In this document: positions 33,947 through 43,555 of the stretch, in pieces
Layout: every line of letters starts with the position of its first letter
Position numbering within the stretch: position 1 is the first letter of the stretch
DNA from: Flavobacterium sp. ASW18X
GTDB lineage: Bacteria > Bacteroidota > Bacteroidia > Flavobacteriales > Flavobacteriaceae
Assembly: GCF_005144745.1 (NCBI RefSeq)
Contig: NZ_SWKK01000002.1
Coordinates: 34,212-98,211, forward strand
DNA: 64,000 nucleotides
Direction: 5' to 3'
The notes under the pieces: generated by a model
What the model saw: the letters and a program-made list of their open reading frames with translations, nothing else
Told to the model about the DNA's origin: nothing
Databases searched by the model: none
Made by a program: the position numbers and the translations under genes

Positions 33947-36221
33947 TCTTTATCTTTTTTACAACTAAGATAGCATCGTTTAGGACAAAGGGCATAGGTA
34001 TTTCATCAATTGGCCTATCGGGAACCGTAAATAGCTCATGTTCTAATAAATCATTAGAAGCTTCATATAAGGTTACTTCTAGCTTGGAAGAGGCATTGTA
34101 TTCTATTTTCACCTCTGTATATGCATTATCAGTAATATGATGTGTAAATAATCGCCCTCCATTGCGCTGTGCCAAATAAGCTTCCGTAAGTTCTTGGTCA
34201 TTTACTATAGCCCTAGTAATTTTTACATCATTAGTAAAGAGTTCTAGTCTATTTACATTTCTATTGGGATAAATACACAAGGTTACCTGCTTGGTATTTT
34301 CTATAATTGAATCTTGTGTTACTAGTATTTCTGGTGCTGGGATGGCTTTAACTTCGGTAGGAGTAACATATGTGAAACTTGTGTTGTATTTACTACTTAT
34401 GGTTTTTAATCCTGTTTCGGGACTATCATTTTTATCTTTCACAAATTGCGAGTTCCAATGGGTTAGGACGTTATCATAAGTAGCCCATTGTGCTTGTTGA
34501 GTGTCACTGTTTAAAACGTACAATAAGCTACTTGGTTTAGGATGTTCTGGGGAATAACTAGAGTTTAAATGGGCTTTAATACTAAAAATTAGAAATAGGG
34601 TTACGCTTAAAACTGCAAATCTCATTTTATGGCCACTGTTACCAAATAAGGGCACTAAGAGAAAATACAATAGGGTGACAAAAACCGTTGCAGCTACTAA
34701 CATTTTTAATCCCAAACCAACAGGAAACATTTTAATAAAGGGAACATATAAAAATACCGCAGGTAATGCTAAAAATAACAAGATAAAAGGCGATGGCTTT
34801 TCTTGATTAATTAATACGTATAATGATGCTATTGCTCCAAAGACTGGTAAAATAAAAAAACTAGCTCCTTTTAAGTAATATGCCGTTAAGCCACATAAAA
34901 CTAACCATAGTGCAATTGGGGCTATTAAAAGATTTTGTGTTTTTAAAAATTTAAATCGATTATACACAAAAAAACAAACGGTTAAAGCTAACAGCGCAAC
35001 TACCCAGATGTAATCATGCCCGTTATAGGTAAAGCCATGTAGTATATCTCTATACCAAGGATACCACCATTGCAGTGCACTCCAAGTAAAATAACCTATG
35101 GCACCGTTGACAAGTAGTGTGATAAGCATGGGTAGAAATCCTTTTGCTATTTCTAAAGCATTTAGGGTAGATTTTTTAAATCCTATGGTGAGAACAATAA
35201 AGAATATAAATACACCTCCAAGGAATAAGGGCCATATCCAATCAAAAGGATAGGACACCATGTTGTAAAGTGGAAAATTGAAATAGACATAATCTGTAAG
35301 ACTTTTAACATTGGTAAGGTCTGCATTGCTAAAATGGTCTAGCAGCGGCATTAGATAAGTACCTTGGTGTTTTAGTGTTTTTTTATCTAAACGCTCGTAA
35401 GTGTCTAGCGCTGTATGGTAGTCAAAATGGTCATCTATAAAAGCAAAGTTAAATCCATCAATATCTCCTTTTTCCCGGAAAACGGTAAGGTCAGTATCAT
35501 TAGGTAATAATTTGTAAATACTATAGGCTAGAGAATTGGTTACGGGATATTTAGGGTGAGCTTTAGTAAATTCTTGTATCAATTTAGCGTTACCTCTATT
35601 GGTCTCTATAAGCATGTAGCTTGGGCCACCACTACCACGGGCTTCAAAATTTAAAACGAGACCTACATTTTTTGCCCACGGATGTTCTCTTACAAAAAGG
35701 TCCGCACCATTAAGTCCCAATTCTTCTGCATCTGTAAATAGCAAAATAATATCATTCTTAGCTTTTTTATTGCTGGCTAAATACGCCCTTACGCCTTCTA
35801 ATATGGTGGCAACACCACTGGCAGCATCACTAGCACCTAAAGATGAATGTGGATTGCTATCGTAATGCGAAAGTAACACTAATGATTTGCCGTTTGGGTC
35901 TGACCCTGGAATTTTGGCCATAATATTTATAGCTGTACTTAAATTACCCCAATCCCCAACAGTCTGGCCTTCTTGCGTATAGGTTTCTAAGCCCAATTCT
36001 TTTAAGGCTTTGACTAGATAAGAACGTACGTGTTTATGTCCAATGAACCCTACACTGTGTGTTTCTTTACTTAGCTCTTTAACGTGTTTTAAAGCTTTGT
36101 CTACAGAAAATTCGGTTTGCTCTGCATGGCTGTCTTCATGGTATTTTGGCATTAAGGATGAAATACTGTAATACGCTGCAATACATAGAAGAATTAAGCT
36201 TAGGGTCCTAGAAAATTTCAT
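33939..36221 (-). CDS. M28-family membrane aminopeptidase
   Basis: A 760-residue protein resembling ER aminopeptidase FXNA. An N-terminal membrane anchor (about 6-24) precedes the M28 zinc peptidase domain (about 90-315) with LSHYD (H119), GASDAASGVA (D132) and TDAEELGL (catalytic E166, zinc ligand E167). Seven or more hydrophobic helices follow (about 340-570), then a C-terminal extracytoplasmic domain. It would trim amino acids from peptides on the periplasmic side. It is co-transcribed with the SDR gene. Confidence 0.88.
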   Translation of the reverse strand: MKFSRTLSLILLCIAAYYSISSLMPKYHEDSHAEQTEFSVDKALKHVKELSKETHSVGFIGHKHVRSYLVKALKELGLETYTQEGQTVGDWGNLSTAINIMAKIPGSDPNGKSLVLLSHYDSNPHSSLGASDAASGVATILEGVRAYLASNKKAKNDIILLFTDAEELGLNGADLFVREHPWAKNVGLVLNFEARGSGGPSYMLIETNRGNAKLIQEFTKAHPKYPVTNSLAYSIYKLLPNDTDLTVFREKGDIDGFNFAFIDDHFDYHTALDTYERLDKKTLKHQGTYLMPLLDHFSNADLTNVKSLTDYVYFNFPLYNMVSYPFDWIWPLFLGGVFIFFIVLTIGFKKSTLNALEIAKGFLPMLITLLVNGAIGYFTWSALQWWYPWYRDILHGFTYNGHDYIWVVALLALTVCFFVYNRFKFLKTQNLLIAPIALWLVLCGLTAYYLKGASFFILPVFGAIASLYVLINQEKPSPFILLFLALPAVFLYVPFIKMFPVGLGLKMLVAATVFVTLLYFLLVPLFGNSGHKMRFAVLSVTLFLIFSIKAHLNSSYSPEHPKPSSLLYVLNSDTQQAQWATYDNVLTHWNSQFVKDKNDSPETGLKTISSKYNTSFTYVTPTEVKAIPAPEILVTQDSIIENTKQVTLCIYPNRNVNRLELFTNDVKITRAIVNDQELTEAYLAQRNGGRLFTHHITDNAYTEVKIEYNASSKLEVTLYEASNDLLEHELFTVPDRPIDEIPMPFVLNDAILVVKKIKIE

Positions 36222-36344
36222 AAGGAATTAAGATTGGTTCCTAAATGTATAAAATAATAACAGTTTGTTGATTAATATGACAATAAAATTACCTAATTAA
36301 TTAATAATCACTATATTTAGAAGGCAACCTATAAATTAACTCAT

Positions 36345-36827
36345 ATGGCTATTAAAAGTTTTCAAGGGGCTAGGGCTAAGATAAGTCCTACAAAAGGAGA
36401 TAACCGCCCCATCTTGGTTTCTGATTACATGACTAAAAAACTAGTAACTTTTGCGCCAGACCAATCTATTTTAGAAGTAATGGAGGCTTTTGCCAAGTTT
36501 AAAATCTCTGGTGGACCTGTTTTGGACAACAATGGCTTTTTAGTTGGTATAATTTCTGAAGCAGATTGTATGAAGCAGATATCTGAAAGTCGTTATTTTA
36601 ATCAGCCTATTTTAGATAAAAGTGTTGAAAAATACATGACAAAAAACGTGGAAACTATTCCGCATGATATGACCATTTTTGATGCTGCAGGAGTATTTGT
36701 ACAGCATAACCGTAGAAGATTACCTGTATTAAAAAATGGTATTTTAGTAGGCCAGATTAGTAGAAAAGATATTGTTATTGCAGCCCTGAAGTTAACCGGT
36801 GCCAATTGGAAGATGAGTAGGGTTTAA
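36345..36827 (+). CDS. Paired CBS-domain protein
   Basis: A 160-residue cytoplasmic protein made of two CBS domains (about 27-85 and 92-150). The VSDYMTKKLVTFAPDQSI and VEKYMTKNVETIPHDMTI starts and the terminal GQISRKDIV are typical. Such modules bind adenine nucleotides and sense energy state; alone they often regulate partner enzymes, none of which is adjacent. A bidirectional terminator follows at 36844. Confidence 0.88.
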   Translation: MAIKSFQGARAKISPTKGDNRPILVSDYMTKKLVTFAPDQSILEVMEAFAKFKISGGPVLDNNGFLVGIISEADCMKQISESRYFNQPILDKSVEKYMTKNVETIPHDMTIFDAAGVFVQHNRRRLPVLKNGILVGQISRKDIVIAALKLTGANWKMSRV

Positions 36828-36843
36828 CCTAGTCAATAACTTG

Positions 36844-36873
36844 AAAAAACCTCGCAAATGCGGGGTTTTTTTA
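36844..36873. terminator. Bidirectional intrinsic terminator
   Basis: AAAAAACCTCGC-aaat-GCGGGGTTTTTT is a 12-bp stem with one G-T pair and T-runs on both sides. It lies between the stops of the convergent CBS gene (36827) and the zinc-finger gene (36871), and so can end both transcripts. Confidence 0.8.
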
Positions 36874-37227
36874 TTCTCTTTTTACAATCATGTAATACTC
36901 ACCACCCTCTAGTGGTAAATAACCCAAATTGTACACAAAGAAATAGGTTGCACCTTTTTTAGTGGTGTATGTACTGGTAAAATATTCAAAATCAAAACCC
37001 TTGTCTATTAATTTAGTGCGACTGGTATTGGTTTTATTATCGCGTAGTGGAAAACTGTCTAAAATTCTATAGTTCTTACGAAGCCTGTTGTTAATATTAC
37101 GAATCAGGTTTTTGCTATCCTTATTTAGCCTGTTGTTATGGGCATTACGACAATGGTCCGTACAGAATTTTTTATCGGCACGGCCTTTTATCAGCGTACC
37201 ACATTCCAGACATTTTTTAGTTTCCAT
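36871..37227 (-). CDS. Small protein with an N-terminal four-cysteine zinc motif
   Basis: A 118-residue protein. The N-terminus has CLECG and KKFCTDHCRNAH, a zinc-ribbon-like Cys4 arrangement seen in several DUF2116-like proteins. A basic, asparagine-rich stretch follows, then a beta-rich C-terminal part (ATYFFVYNLGYLPLEGGEYYMIV). It may bind nucleic acid, but this is a guess. It starts 3 bp after the stop of the pentapeptide gene and is the last gene of a four-gene leftward operon. Confidence 0.75.
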   Translation of the reverse strand: METKKCLECGTLIKGRADKKFCTDHCRNAHNNRLNKDSKNLIRNINNRLRKNYRILDSFPLRDNKTNTSRTKLIDKGFDFEYFTSTYTTKKGATYFFVYNLGYLPLEGGEYYMIVKRE

Positions 37228-37230
37228 GGA

Positions 37231-37806
37231 TTAGTATTCCACAACAATATCGTATTTTTTTAATAAACCAGGTAGGCTATGTAAGTTGATGCGTGTTTTT
37301 TTTAAGCTATTTTCTTCTGGATTCAGCATCAAATTAGTAACGGTAGTAAGGTCTGCTTTATCTAAATTGGTATTGCTGAATATGCAATTTTTTAAATTAC
37401 TACCCTTAAAAACACTACTAATAAGTTGGGTGTTGGTAAAATCTACTTGTTCCAGAGAGCAATCTATAAAGTGGATGTTATTTAAATCCATCTGGGAAAA
37501 ATTACTCAAGCTAAGATTACAATCCTTAAAATATAAACTTAGAAACATAGGGTTGCACGTAAAAAAGTTTAATCCCAGTAGCTTACATTTAGTGAATGTG
37601 GCCACATTAAAGGTAGTATGCGCTATGTTAGCATTAGTTAAATCACAACCAATAAATTCACAGTCTACAAAGTTCTGGTTGTCTAAGAATGTATTAGAGA
37701 AGTTACACTCTATAAATGTACAAGCCTCGTAATCTGCTTTTATTAAAGCTTTTTCTTGGTAATTAACTTTGGTAAAAGTAGTATCTATTACATAGGGTTT
37801 GTTCAT
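37231..37806 (-). CDS. Pentapeptide-repeat protein
   Basis: A 191-residue protein of tandem pentapeptides of the A(D/N)LxX type, e.g. CTFIECNFSNTFLD, CEFIGCDLTNANIAH and GSNLKNCIFSNTNLDKADL. They predict a right-handed quadrilateral beta-helix. Length and Cys/Phe-rich repeats resemble the Qnr-like group, which mimic DNA and protect gyrase, but many homologues in Bacteroidota have no known role. It overlaps the upstream DUF6265 gene by 4 bp. Confidence 0.83.
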   Translation of the reverse strand: MNKPYVIDTTFTKVNYQEKALIKADYEACTFIECNFSNTFLDNQNFVDCEFIGCDLTNANIAHTTFNVATFTKCKLLGLNFFTCNPMFLSLYFKDCNLSLSNFSQMDLNNIHFIDCSLEQVDFTNTQLISSVFKGSNLKNCIFSNTNLDKADLTTVTNLMLNPEENSLKKTRINLHSLPGLLKKYDIVVEY

Positions 37807-38312
37807 GGACGGTATTTTTTATAGCTAAAAACAGTTTCTTCTCTTAAATCTCCTTCGTCTATAAGCACATACATATTTATGTGGTTTTTATCTATACGTT
37901 CAATCGTAAAACCTTCAAAGTAAAAGGCATTTTCATCTTTATCTACCAATTTAAAATCTACGGTTTCGTCCTTGGTTTCCCAGCCTTTTAAATCTTTAGA
38001 AAAATGTTTTAGTTGCAATAGAAGGCTATTTTCTTGCTGTATTATATGGCCAAGTTCATAAAACTGCACACCTTCATCATCTATCAATCTAAAAGAAAAA
38101 AACATGGAGTCCCCCAACGGAGGACTCCATATTTCTTCTGCAATACCACCAAAAGCCTCGCCACGCCAGTGCCCTTCTAACCATGTTATTTCTGATAATA
38201 AAGCCGGAGCGGGTGCATCACCTTCACCTAATTGTTTGGTTTTTTGAGCTTTTATAGTAGTGCCGAAAAAGATACATACAATTACTGGAATTATGCTTAA
38301 TCTGGTGCTCAT
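37803..38312 (-). CDS. DUF6265 family exported protein
   Basis: A 169-residue protein with a short signal peptide (MSTRLSIIPVIVCIFFGTTIKA). The mature part carries the DUF6265 signature WLEGHWRGEAFGGIAEEIWS and a beta-rich body ending REETVFSYKKYR. The family looks like a lipocalin-type barrel, with unknown ligand. It starts 12 bp after the SIMPL gene stop and overlaps the pentapeptide gene by 4 bp. Confidence 0.8.
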   Translation of the reverse strand: MSTRLSIIPVIVCIFFGTTIKAQKTKQLGEGDAPAPALLSEITWLEGHWRGEAFGGIAEEIWSPPLGDSMFFSFRLIDDEGVQFYELGHIIQQENSLLLQLKHFSKDLKGWETKDETVDFKLVDKDENAFYFEGFTIERIDKNHINMYVLIDEGDLREETVFSYKKYRP

Positions 38313-38324
38313 AAGGTTCGTTTT

Positions 38325-39011
38325 TTATAATAGTTTAAAGGTAACTTTTACTGTACTTTCTACTTTTATTTTCTCAAAACCAATATCTAAAGGTTCTGCA
38401 CTATCCATCGCCATAGATTTCATTTCCATTCTAGGGGTGGCCATAGCACGGTAGTAGGGTTGTGAGTTATCTTGTATATGGATTGCGGCACCTATTTTTT
38501 GGTCTAAAGGCTTGGTTAGGGCTATGGCTTTTTGTTTCGCTTTTTTCACAGCATTTCCTTTAAGCTCTAATTCTAGCTCATCCATTTTAGAATATTCTGT
38601 GCGTTCTAGATAGGTATTGGCTATACCAATATCTTCTAAAGCGGCCATAGTTTTACCCGCGGTTAAACCATCATAAACCAAGAGTGAAAACTGTTTGCTT
38701 TTTAAAACCGTTTTGGAGCGTAAAAAATAATTTTTAAAGTTGCTGCTAACATCTTTAATTTTTAGTTGCTTGTCTATATTTATACCAAGAGCTTTTAATT
38801 CTTTTGCCATTTTGTTTTCTTGTTCTTCTACAGATTTCCTGCCTTTAGAATCTTGCTCTTTAATAGTTATGCTCAGATATATGCGGTCTGGTGCCACCAA
38901 TGTGTCTACTTGTGCAGAGGTTTCTAAATAGGCAACATCTAAGAAATTTTTACTTTGTGCCATAGTGGTCAATGGAATTAAGAATAATAAATAAATGAGT
39001 TGTTTTTTCAT
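38325..39011 (-). CDS. Exported SIMPL (DUF541) domain protein
   Basis: A 228-residue periplasmic protein. The start at 39011 (MKKQLIYLLFLIPLTTMAQ) gives a clean signal peptide. The SIMPL fold is shown by DRIYLSITIKEQDSKGRKSVEEQ and KAKQKAIALTKPLDQKIGAAI. DUF541 proteins are linked to oxidative stress and envelope functions in other bacteria, without clear mechanism. It is the first gene of the operon SIMPL-DUF6265-pentapeptide-zinc finger. Confidence 0.82.
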   Translation of the reverse strand: MKKQLIYLLFLIPLTTMAQSKNFLDVAYLETSAQVDTLVAPDRIYLSITIKEQDSKGRKSVEEQENKMAKELKALGINIDKQLKIKDVSSNFKNYFLRSKTVLKSKQFSLLVYDGLTAGKTMAALEDIGIANTYLERTEYSKMDELELELKGNAVKKAKQKAIALTKPLDQKIGAAIHIQDNSQPYYRAMATPRMEMKSMAMDSAEPLDIGFEKIKVESTVKVTFKLL

Positions 39012-39250
39012 GATTAAGATTTTAGTTAAAGGTAACAATTCTTATGCCACATCAAGTCGGTATTATGCTAAGAGGATGTGCCGTTAAGGAAAGAGGTGTT
39101 TTGGGTTAGGGAATAGGATTTAATAGAGAAAAGGAGGAGTAAAACAGAAAGGTATCTTGGCCATATCCAAATTAATAAGTTATAGCATTTTGAGAAGTAA
39201 ATTACTGGTTTTTAAAAATAATAGCCTAGATGTCTACCTTTGCTACCTAT

Positions 39251-40312
39251 TTATGGCAAAATCTCTGTCTTTCTTAAATAAGTATACACTGCTCGGATAG
39301 CACCTTCCATATAACCAGAAAACGCTGTAGCTGCCTCCGTATTTACAAAGTAAACACAATCATTTAAATATGCTTTCTGTAATAGGGTATGACCATTATT
39401 TTGATGTGGTCTAAGAATATTTTGTGCTCCATTACTAATCCATTGGTGATTCCATACTTTATCTTGATAGTGGATGTAGTCTAAAGCCTCTTTTCCTAAA
39501 AGCTCTACCAACTGTTTCAGGGCATAATCTTTACGCACTTCTTTAGTGAATTCGGATGCACCTGCATTTAAAAACCCTGTAAAACCAAACTTTTGCGCTG
39601 TAAAATCTGTATGGTCGTACATTTCTGTAATAATACCAGAGTGGCTAAACAACATTCCGGAGTATCCCTGCTCTCTCCAGAAGGGTTTACGGTATTCTAT
39701 CACAAATTTTATACTGCCCAACATCCATGTTTGCACTTTTGGTAATATGGACATAAGATTTTCTGGTAAAGGAGGATTAAAGTCTAAAGTTTCTACAAGA
39801 GCAGGCGGAATTGCTAAACACAGTTTAGTACCTCGGTAAATATCTCCATTAAGTGTGGTAGCAGTAACATCATTTTTATTGCGTTGAATTTTAGTGACTG
39901 CTGTATTTAAACAAATAGCGTCTTTAGGTATGGCTTTGGTTAATGCGTTAATTAAGCTTGCCGTGCCACCTTCGATTCTATAAGATGGTGTTTCGTTTTC
40001 AGGAACGTAAAATTTTTGAGGAGGTTCAAAAGATTTCGTTTGAAAAAGTGATAGGCCTGTATCAAACTGCGGAAATTTATTTAAACGTAGCTCCTCAAGT
40101 AATGTATTAAAATCGGTGTGTATATCGGCAAACCAAGTAGCACCTAATTCTAAGGGTGTACCTAAAAGTCCTTGTAAAGTGTAAATGCGTCCACCCAGTC
40201 TAGGAGATGCCTCTAGGAGTTTAAAAGGTATGTTAGCTTTATGTAAACGATAGGCCAAATACAGACCGCTTAAGCCACCACCAATGATAAGGATAGGTTT
40301 ATGTTCTGCCAT
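39251..40312 (-). CDS. FAD-dependent amine oxidase family protein
   Basis: A 353-residue flavoprotein. The N-terminus holds the dinucleotide motif IIGGGLSGLYLAYRL and the following GGRIYTLQG that marks the monoamine-oxidase family; the C-terminal FSGYMEGAIRAVYTYL completes the FAD site. It lacks a signal peptide. Members oxidise amines or act as desaturases; the substrate is unknown. It is shorter than typical MAO enzymes (about 450), so some loops are reduced. It lies 36 bp after the amidohydrolase gene on the same strand. Confidence 0.85.
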   Translation of the reverse strand: MAEHKPILIIGGGLSGLYLAYRLHKANIPFKLLEASPRLGGRIYTLQGLLGTPLELGATWFADIHTDFNTLLEELRLNKFPQFDTGLSLFQTKSFEPPQKFYVPENETPSYRIEGGTASLINALTKAIPKDAICLNTAVTKIQRNKNDVTATTLNGDIYRGTKLCLAIPPALVETLDFNPPLPENLMSILPKVQTWMLGSIKFVIEYRKPFWREQGYSGMLFSHSGIITEMYDHTDFTAQKFGFTGFLNAGASEFTKEVRKDYALKQLVELLGKEALDYIHYQDKVWNHQWISNGAQNILRPHQNNGHTLLQKAYLNDCVYFVNTEAATAFSGYMEGAIRAVYTYLRKTEILP

Positions 40313-40348
40313 GAGTACTTAAATTTGCGGATAAAATTACGTTGTGTT

Positions 40349-42016
40349 TTAATCCTTAGAATATTCAAGCTTACCACCAACATAAGTCGCCATAACGTTA
40401 ACATCTTTTATTTGTTCTGGTTTTATTTTAGTAAGGTCTTCACTTAAAATAACAAAGTCTGCTAGTTTGCCAACAGCAAGGCTTCCTTTTATATTTTCAG
40501 AAAATTCGCTGTACGCAGCATTAATCGTATAAGCTTTGAGAGCATCCGTTACACCTATTTTTTCTGCAGGATACCAACCATCAGGATTATTGTCATCTAA
40601 GGTTCTTCTGGTTGTTGCAGCATAAATACCATATAAGGGTGATGCAGGTGCAACAGGCCAATCGCTACCAAACGCTAGTAAAGCATTAGCTTGTAATAAG
40701 GAATTAAAAGCATATGTTGTTTTTGCTCTTTCTTTACCAATTAATTCTTCTGCCCATCTACCATCGTCTATAGCATGGTAGGGTTGCATGCTAGCAATTA
40801 CTTTAAGCGAAGAAAATCTTGGAATATCTTTTGGGTCTAAATGTTGAGCGTGCTCTATTCTAAACCTAGGTTCTTTCTCTGGGTTTTTCCTGAGTACAGA
40901 TTCATATGCGTTCAGTAATGTAGTATTTGCTTTATCACCTATAGCATGAACAGTTATTTTAAACCCAGCCATATCAGCTTCTTCTATCCATTTAAAAATA
41001 GTATCATTATTTAGCATTAGAATCCCTTTGTCTTTTGGACTATCGGAATAGGGATTATTAAACGCTGCCGTATGTGAGCCCAAAGAACCATCCATAAAGC
41101 CTTTTAATAAACCATTTTTAATCCACTTGTTTGCCACAAGGGTATTTGGGTCTATAGTGCGGTATTGTGGTAGTGGGTCTGCAGAATACACCCTTACTTT
41201 CAATTGATTACTAGCATACATTTTTTGCAAAACAGAAAACCCTCCTAGACTATCAACATCATGAACACTCGTAACCCCTTGACTTAAAAAATAGTTTTGT
41301 GCTTTTAAAATAGCATCTATCTTTTTTTCTGGCGATAATGGTGGTATTTTATCTAACACTAAGTACATGGCTTCACTCTTTAAAATACCAGTAGGTTCGC
41401 CTTCAGCATCTTTTACAATCTCTCCTTTAGCTGGGTTTAAAGTAGAGGTGTCAATGCCTGCAATTTTTAAAGCTGCGGAATTAGCGAGAATCATATGACC
41501 ATCCATACGATAAATAGCAACAGGGGTGTTGGGTGTTACGGAATCAATCCAACTTTTATTAGGGAGCTCACCGCCCCAAAGCGTATGGTCCCAATTCCCT
41601 TCTACAATCCATTCGTCCGAATCAAGTGTCTTGGCAAAATCCTCAATTTTAGTGATAAATTCTTGTTTGTTATCTACATCTCTAAGCGCTACATTTAAAA
41701 GACTATTACCTCCCATGAGTAAGTGTACATGAGCATCTATGAAACCAGGGACAACCATTTTTCCTTTTGCATCAATTACGGTAGTAGTAGCATTGATATG
41801 CTCGTTGAGCGTTTTTCTTTTGCCTATGGCAAGGATGGTATCTCCTTTAATGGCCATGGCTTCTATGGTGTCCATGGCTACATCTGGAGTCCAAAATGTG
41901 GCATTTACAACTACAGTATCGGCATAGATTTGCTGCTTTTTATTGCAGGATGATAAAAGAAATAAGTTGAGGAGTAAATATAAGAAGCTGTAGCGAAAAG
42001 GAAATAAACCGGTCAT
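40349..42016 (-). CDS. YtcJ-type amidohydrolase lipoprotein
   Basis: A 555-residue metal-dependent hydrolase. The start at 42016 (MTGLFPFRY) gives a signal peptide with lipobox (LLSSC). The amidohydrolase_3 barrel has VDAHVHLLMGG (metal HxH), KITVHAIGDKAN, EHAQHLDPKD and GSDWPVAPASPLYGI. YtcJ-like proteins are widespread with unknown physiological substrate. It may form an operon with the downstream amine oxidase. Confidence 0.87.
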   Translation of the reverse strand: MTGLFPFRYSFLYLLLNLFLLSSCNKKQQIYADTVVVNATFWTPDVAMDTIEAMAIKGDTILAIGKRKTLNEHINATTTVIDAKGKMVVPGFIDAHVHLLMGGNSLLNVALRDVDNKQEFITKIEDFAKTLDSDEWIVEGNWDHTLWGGELPNKSWIDSVTPNTPVAIYRMDGHMILANSAALKIAGIDTSTLNPAKGEIVKDAEGEPTGILKSEAMYLVLDKIPPLSPEKKIDAILKAQNYFLSQGVTSVHDVDSLGGFSVLQKMYASNQLKVRVYSADPLPQYRTIDPNTLVANKWIKNGLLKGFMDGSLGSHTAAFNNPYSDSPKDKGILMLNNDTIFKWIEEADMAGFKITVHAIGDKANTTLLNAYESVLRKNPEKEPRFRIEHAQHLDPKDIPRFSSLKVIASMQPYHAIDDGRWAEELIGKERAKTTYAFNSLLQANALLAFGSDWPVAPASPLYGIYAATTRRTLDDNNPDGWYPAEKIGVTDALKAYTINAAYSEFSENIKGSLAVGKLADFVILSEDLTKIKPEQIKDVNVMATYVGGKLEYSKD

Positions 42017-42071
42017 AGATTGATTTAAAAAACTAAAGATAATCAAAAAGCTAGAGGAGTAACAGAATACC

Positions 42072-42097
42072 AAAAGCGCCCTTTTAAGGGCGCCTTT
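42072..42097 (-). terminator. Intrinsic terminator after the hydrolase operon
   Basis: GCGCCC-ttttaa-GGGCGC is a perfect GC-rich 6-bp stem (8 bp with a tight loop) and reads into TTTTGG on the minus strand, 25 bp beyond the stop of the alpha/beta hydrolase at 42122. Confidence 0.7.
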
Positions 42098-42121
42098 CTA
42101 TCTTTGGCTAGAAGGTCTTTA

Positions 42122-43090
42122 CTAAAGATGTTGATTTAAAAAGCTTCTCATTTTTTTCAATATAGCCTCTCCCTCTTCTTCTAATGCAAAATGACCTGTA
42201 TCATAGATATTAAAGTCGATGTCTTTTACATCTTTTTTGTAGGCTTCTGCACCACTTGCGGGGAAGAAAGCATCGTTTTTACCCCAAACTATCAGCATAG
42301 GGGGCTGATGTTCTCTTAAATACTGCTGCCATTTTGGGTAGAGTTTTACATTATTCTGGTAATCATAGAATAAATCTAAATTTACCTTATGGGCATTAGG
42401 TCTAGATAAACGCAAATAATCTAAATGCCATGTATCTGGATTTACCACTTCTGGATTACGTACACCATGGGTGTATTGCCATTCTAATCCTTCTAAGGAA
42501 AAGACAGGTAGCATTGCTTTTTCGGTTTCTGCATTTCTATTTTTCCATAATTCTTTTGTGGTTGCCCAAGCTTCTCCTAGGCCTTCTTCATAGGCATTGC
42601 CATTTTGGTTTACTATTGCTGTTATGCGTTCTGGATGGGCTGTGGCAATCCTAAAACCAACTGGAGCTCCATAATCTTGTATCATTAGTGCATATTCAGA
42701 GAGTCCTTTAAGTTCTAAAAACTGGTCTATAGTTTTTGCAAGATTGTCAAAGGTATAAGTGTAAGTGTCTGTAGAAGGAAAATCACTATTGCCAAATCCT
42801 GGATAATCCGGGGCAATTAAGTAATAGTTGTCTGCTAAGGCGTTTAATACTTTTCTATATTGATGTGATGAAGAGGGAAATCCATGGAGTAATACTATAG
42901 CAGGATTTTCTGGATTCCCAGCTTCTCTGTATGCAATGTGTACTCCGTTAACGTCTAATTTTTTGTAATAAATAGGATTCATAGTTACTTTATTTTCTGT
43001 TGTTTTTTCATTTTCAGGAATAGTTTTTCCATTCTTGCAAGCACCCATTACTAAGGTAATCCCAAGAGCAATACCGATTATTTTTTTCAT
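42122..43090 (-). CDS. Alpha/beta hydrolase lipoprotein, haloalkane-dehalogenase/epoxide-hydrolase type
   Basis: A 322-residue exported hydrolase. The lipobox is VMGAC (C18). The fold shows HGFPSSSHQYR (oxyanion hole), a QDYGAP nucleophile elbow with D139 rather than Ser, and a C-terminal DTGHFALEEE with the catalytic His. An aspartate nucleophile points to dehalogenases or epoxide hydrolases; substrate unknown. It follows the DUF1348 gene by 4 bp. A TetR regulator lies upstream, with matching palindromes before both units, suggesting induction by a small hydrophobic compound. Confidence 0.87.
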   Translation of the reverse strand: MKKIIGIALGITLVMGACKNGKTIPENEKTTENKVTMNPIYYKKLDVNGVHIAYREAGNPENPAIVLLHGFPSSSHQYRKVLNALADNYYLIAPDYPGFGNSDFPSTDTYTYTFDNLAKTIDQFLELKGLSEYALMIQDYGAPVGFRIATAHPERITAIVNQNGNAYEEGLGEAWATTKELWKNRNAETEKAMLPVFSLEGLEWQYTHGVRNPEVVNPDTWHLDYLRLSRPNAHKVNLDLFYDYQNNVKLYPKWQQYLREHQPPMLIVWGKNDAFFPASGAEAYKKDVKDIDFNIYDTGHFALEEEGEAILKKMRSFLNQHL

Positions 43091-43094
43091 TGTA

Positions 43095-43505
43095 TTATAA
43101 TTTTCTGTCTGTTTCGTTAATGGCTAAGTCGTTGATGCTGGCGTAGCGTTTTATCATATAACCATCAGCGTCAAATTCCCAATTTTCATTGCCATAAGCT
43201 CTGAACCACTGTCCTTCTTTGGTGCGGTATTCATACTCAAAGCGCACCGCAATCCTATTGTCTTGATAGGCCCATAATTCTTTTTTAAGCTTATAGTTAA
43301 GCTCCTTTTTCCATTTGTCGGCTAAGAAGGCTTGCACTTCGGCTCGGCCATTGATAAATTGATTTCTGTTACGCCATTCGGTATCTGTAGCATATGCCAT
43401 GGATACTCTTATAGGGTCTTGACTATTCCATGCGTCTTCGGCTAATTGTATTTTTTCTAAAGCGGTTTCCTTGTTAAAAGGAGGTAATGGGTATTTTTTT
43501 TCCAT
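43095..43505 (-). CDS. DUF1348 (NTF2-like) protein
   Basis: A 136-residue cytoplasmic protein with the start at 43505 ([10 protein letters not shown]). It has the DUF1348 signature: [26 protein letters not shown] (opening at about residue 24) and [25 protein letters not shown] further on. The NTF2-like barrel can be catalytic or ligand-binding; the family has no firm function. It is the first gene of the TetR-controlled two-gene operon. Confidence 0.85.
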   Translation of the reverse strand: MEKKYPLPPFNKETALEKIQLAEDAWNSQDPIRVSMAYATDTEWRNRNQFINGRAEVQAFLADKWKKELNYKLKKELWAYQDNRIAVRFEYEYRTKEGQWFRAYGNENWEFDADGYMIKRYASINDLAINETDRKL

Positions 43506-43520
43506 AATTCTTAATAAAAA

Positions 43521-43534
43521 ACCGAACATTCGGT
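43521..43534. promoter_or_regulatory. TetR-type operator before the DUF1348-hydrolase operon
   Basis: ACCGAACATTCGGT has perfect 6-bp arms around a 2-bp centre and lies 15 bp upstream of the DUF1348 start. A copy with one change lies before the TetR gene itself (44149-44162). Confidence 0.7.
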
Positions 43535-43555
43535 AAATTAATAATTTAAATTTTT

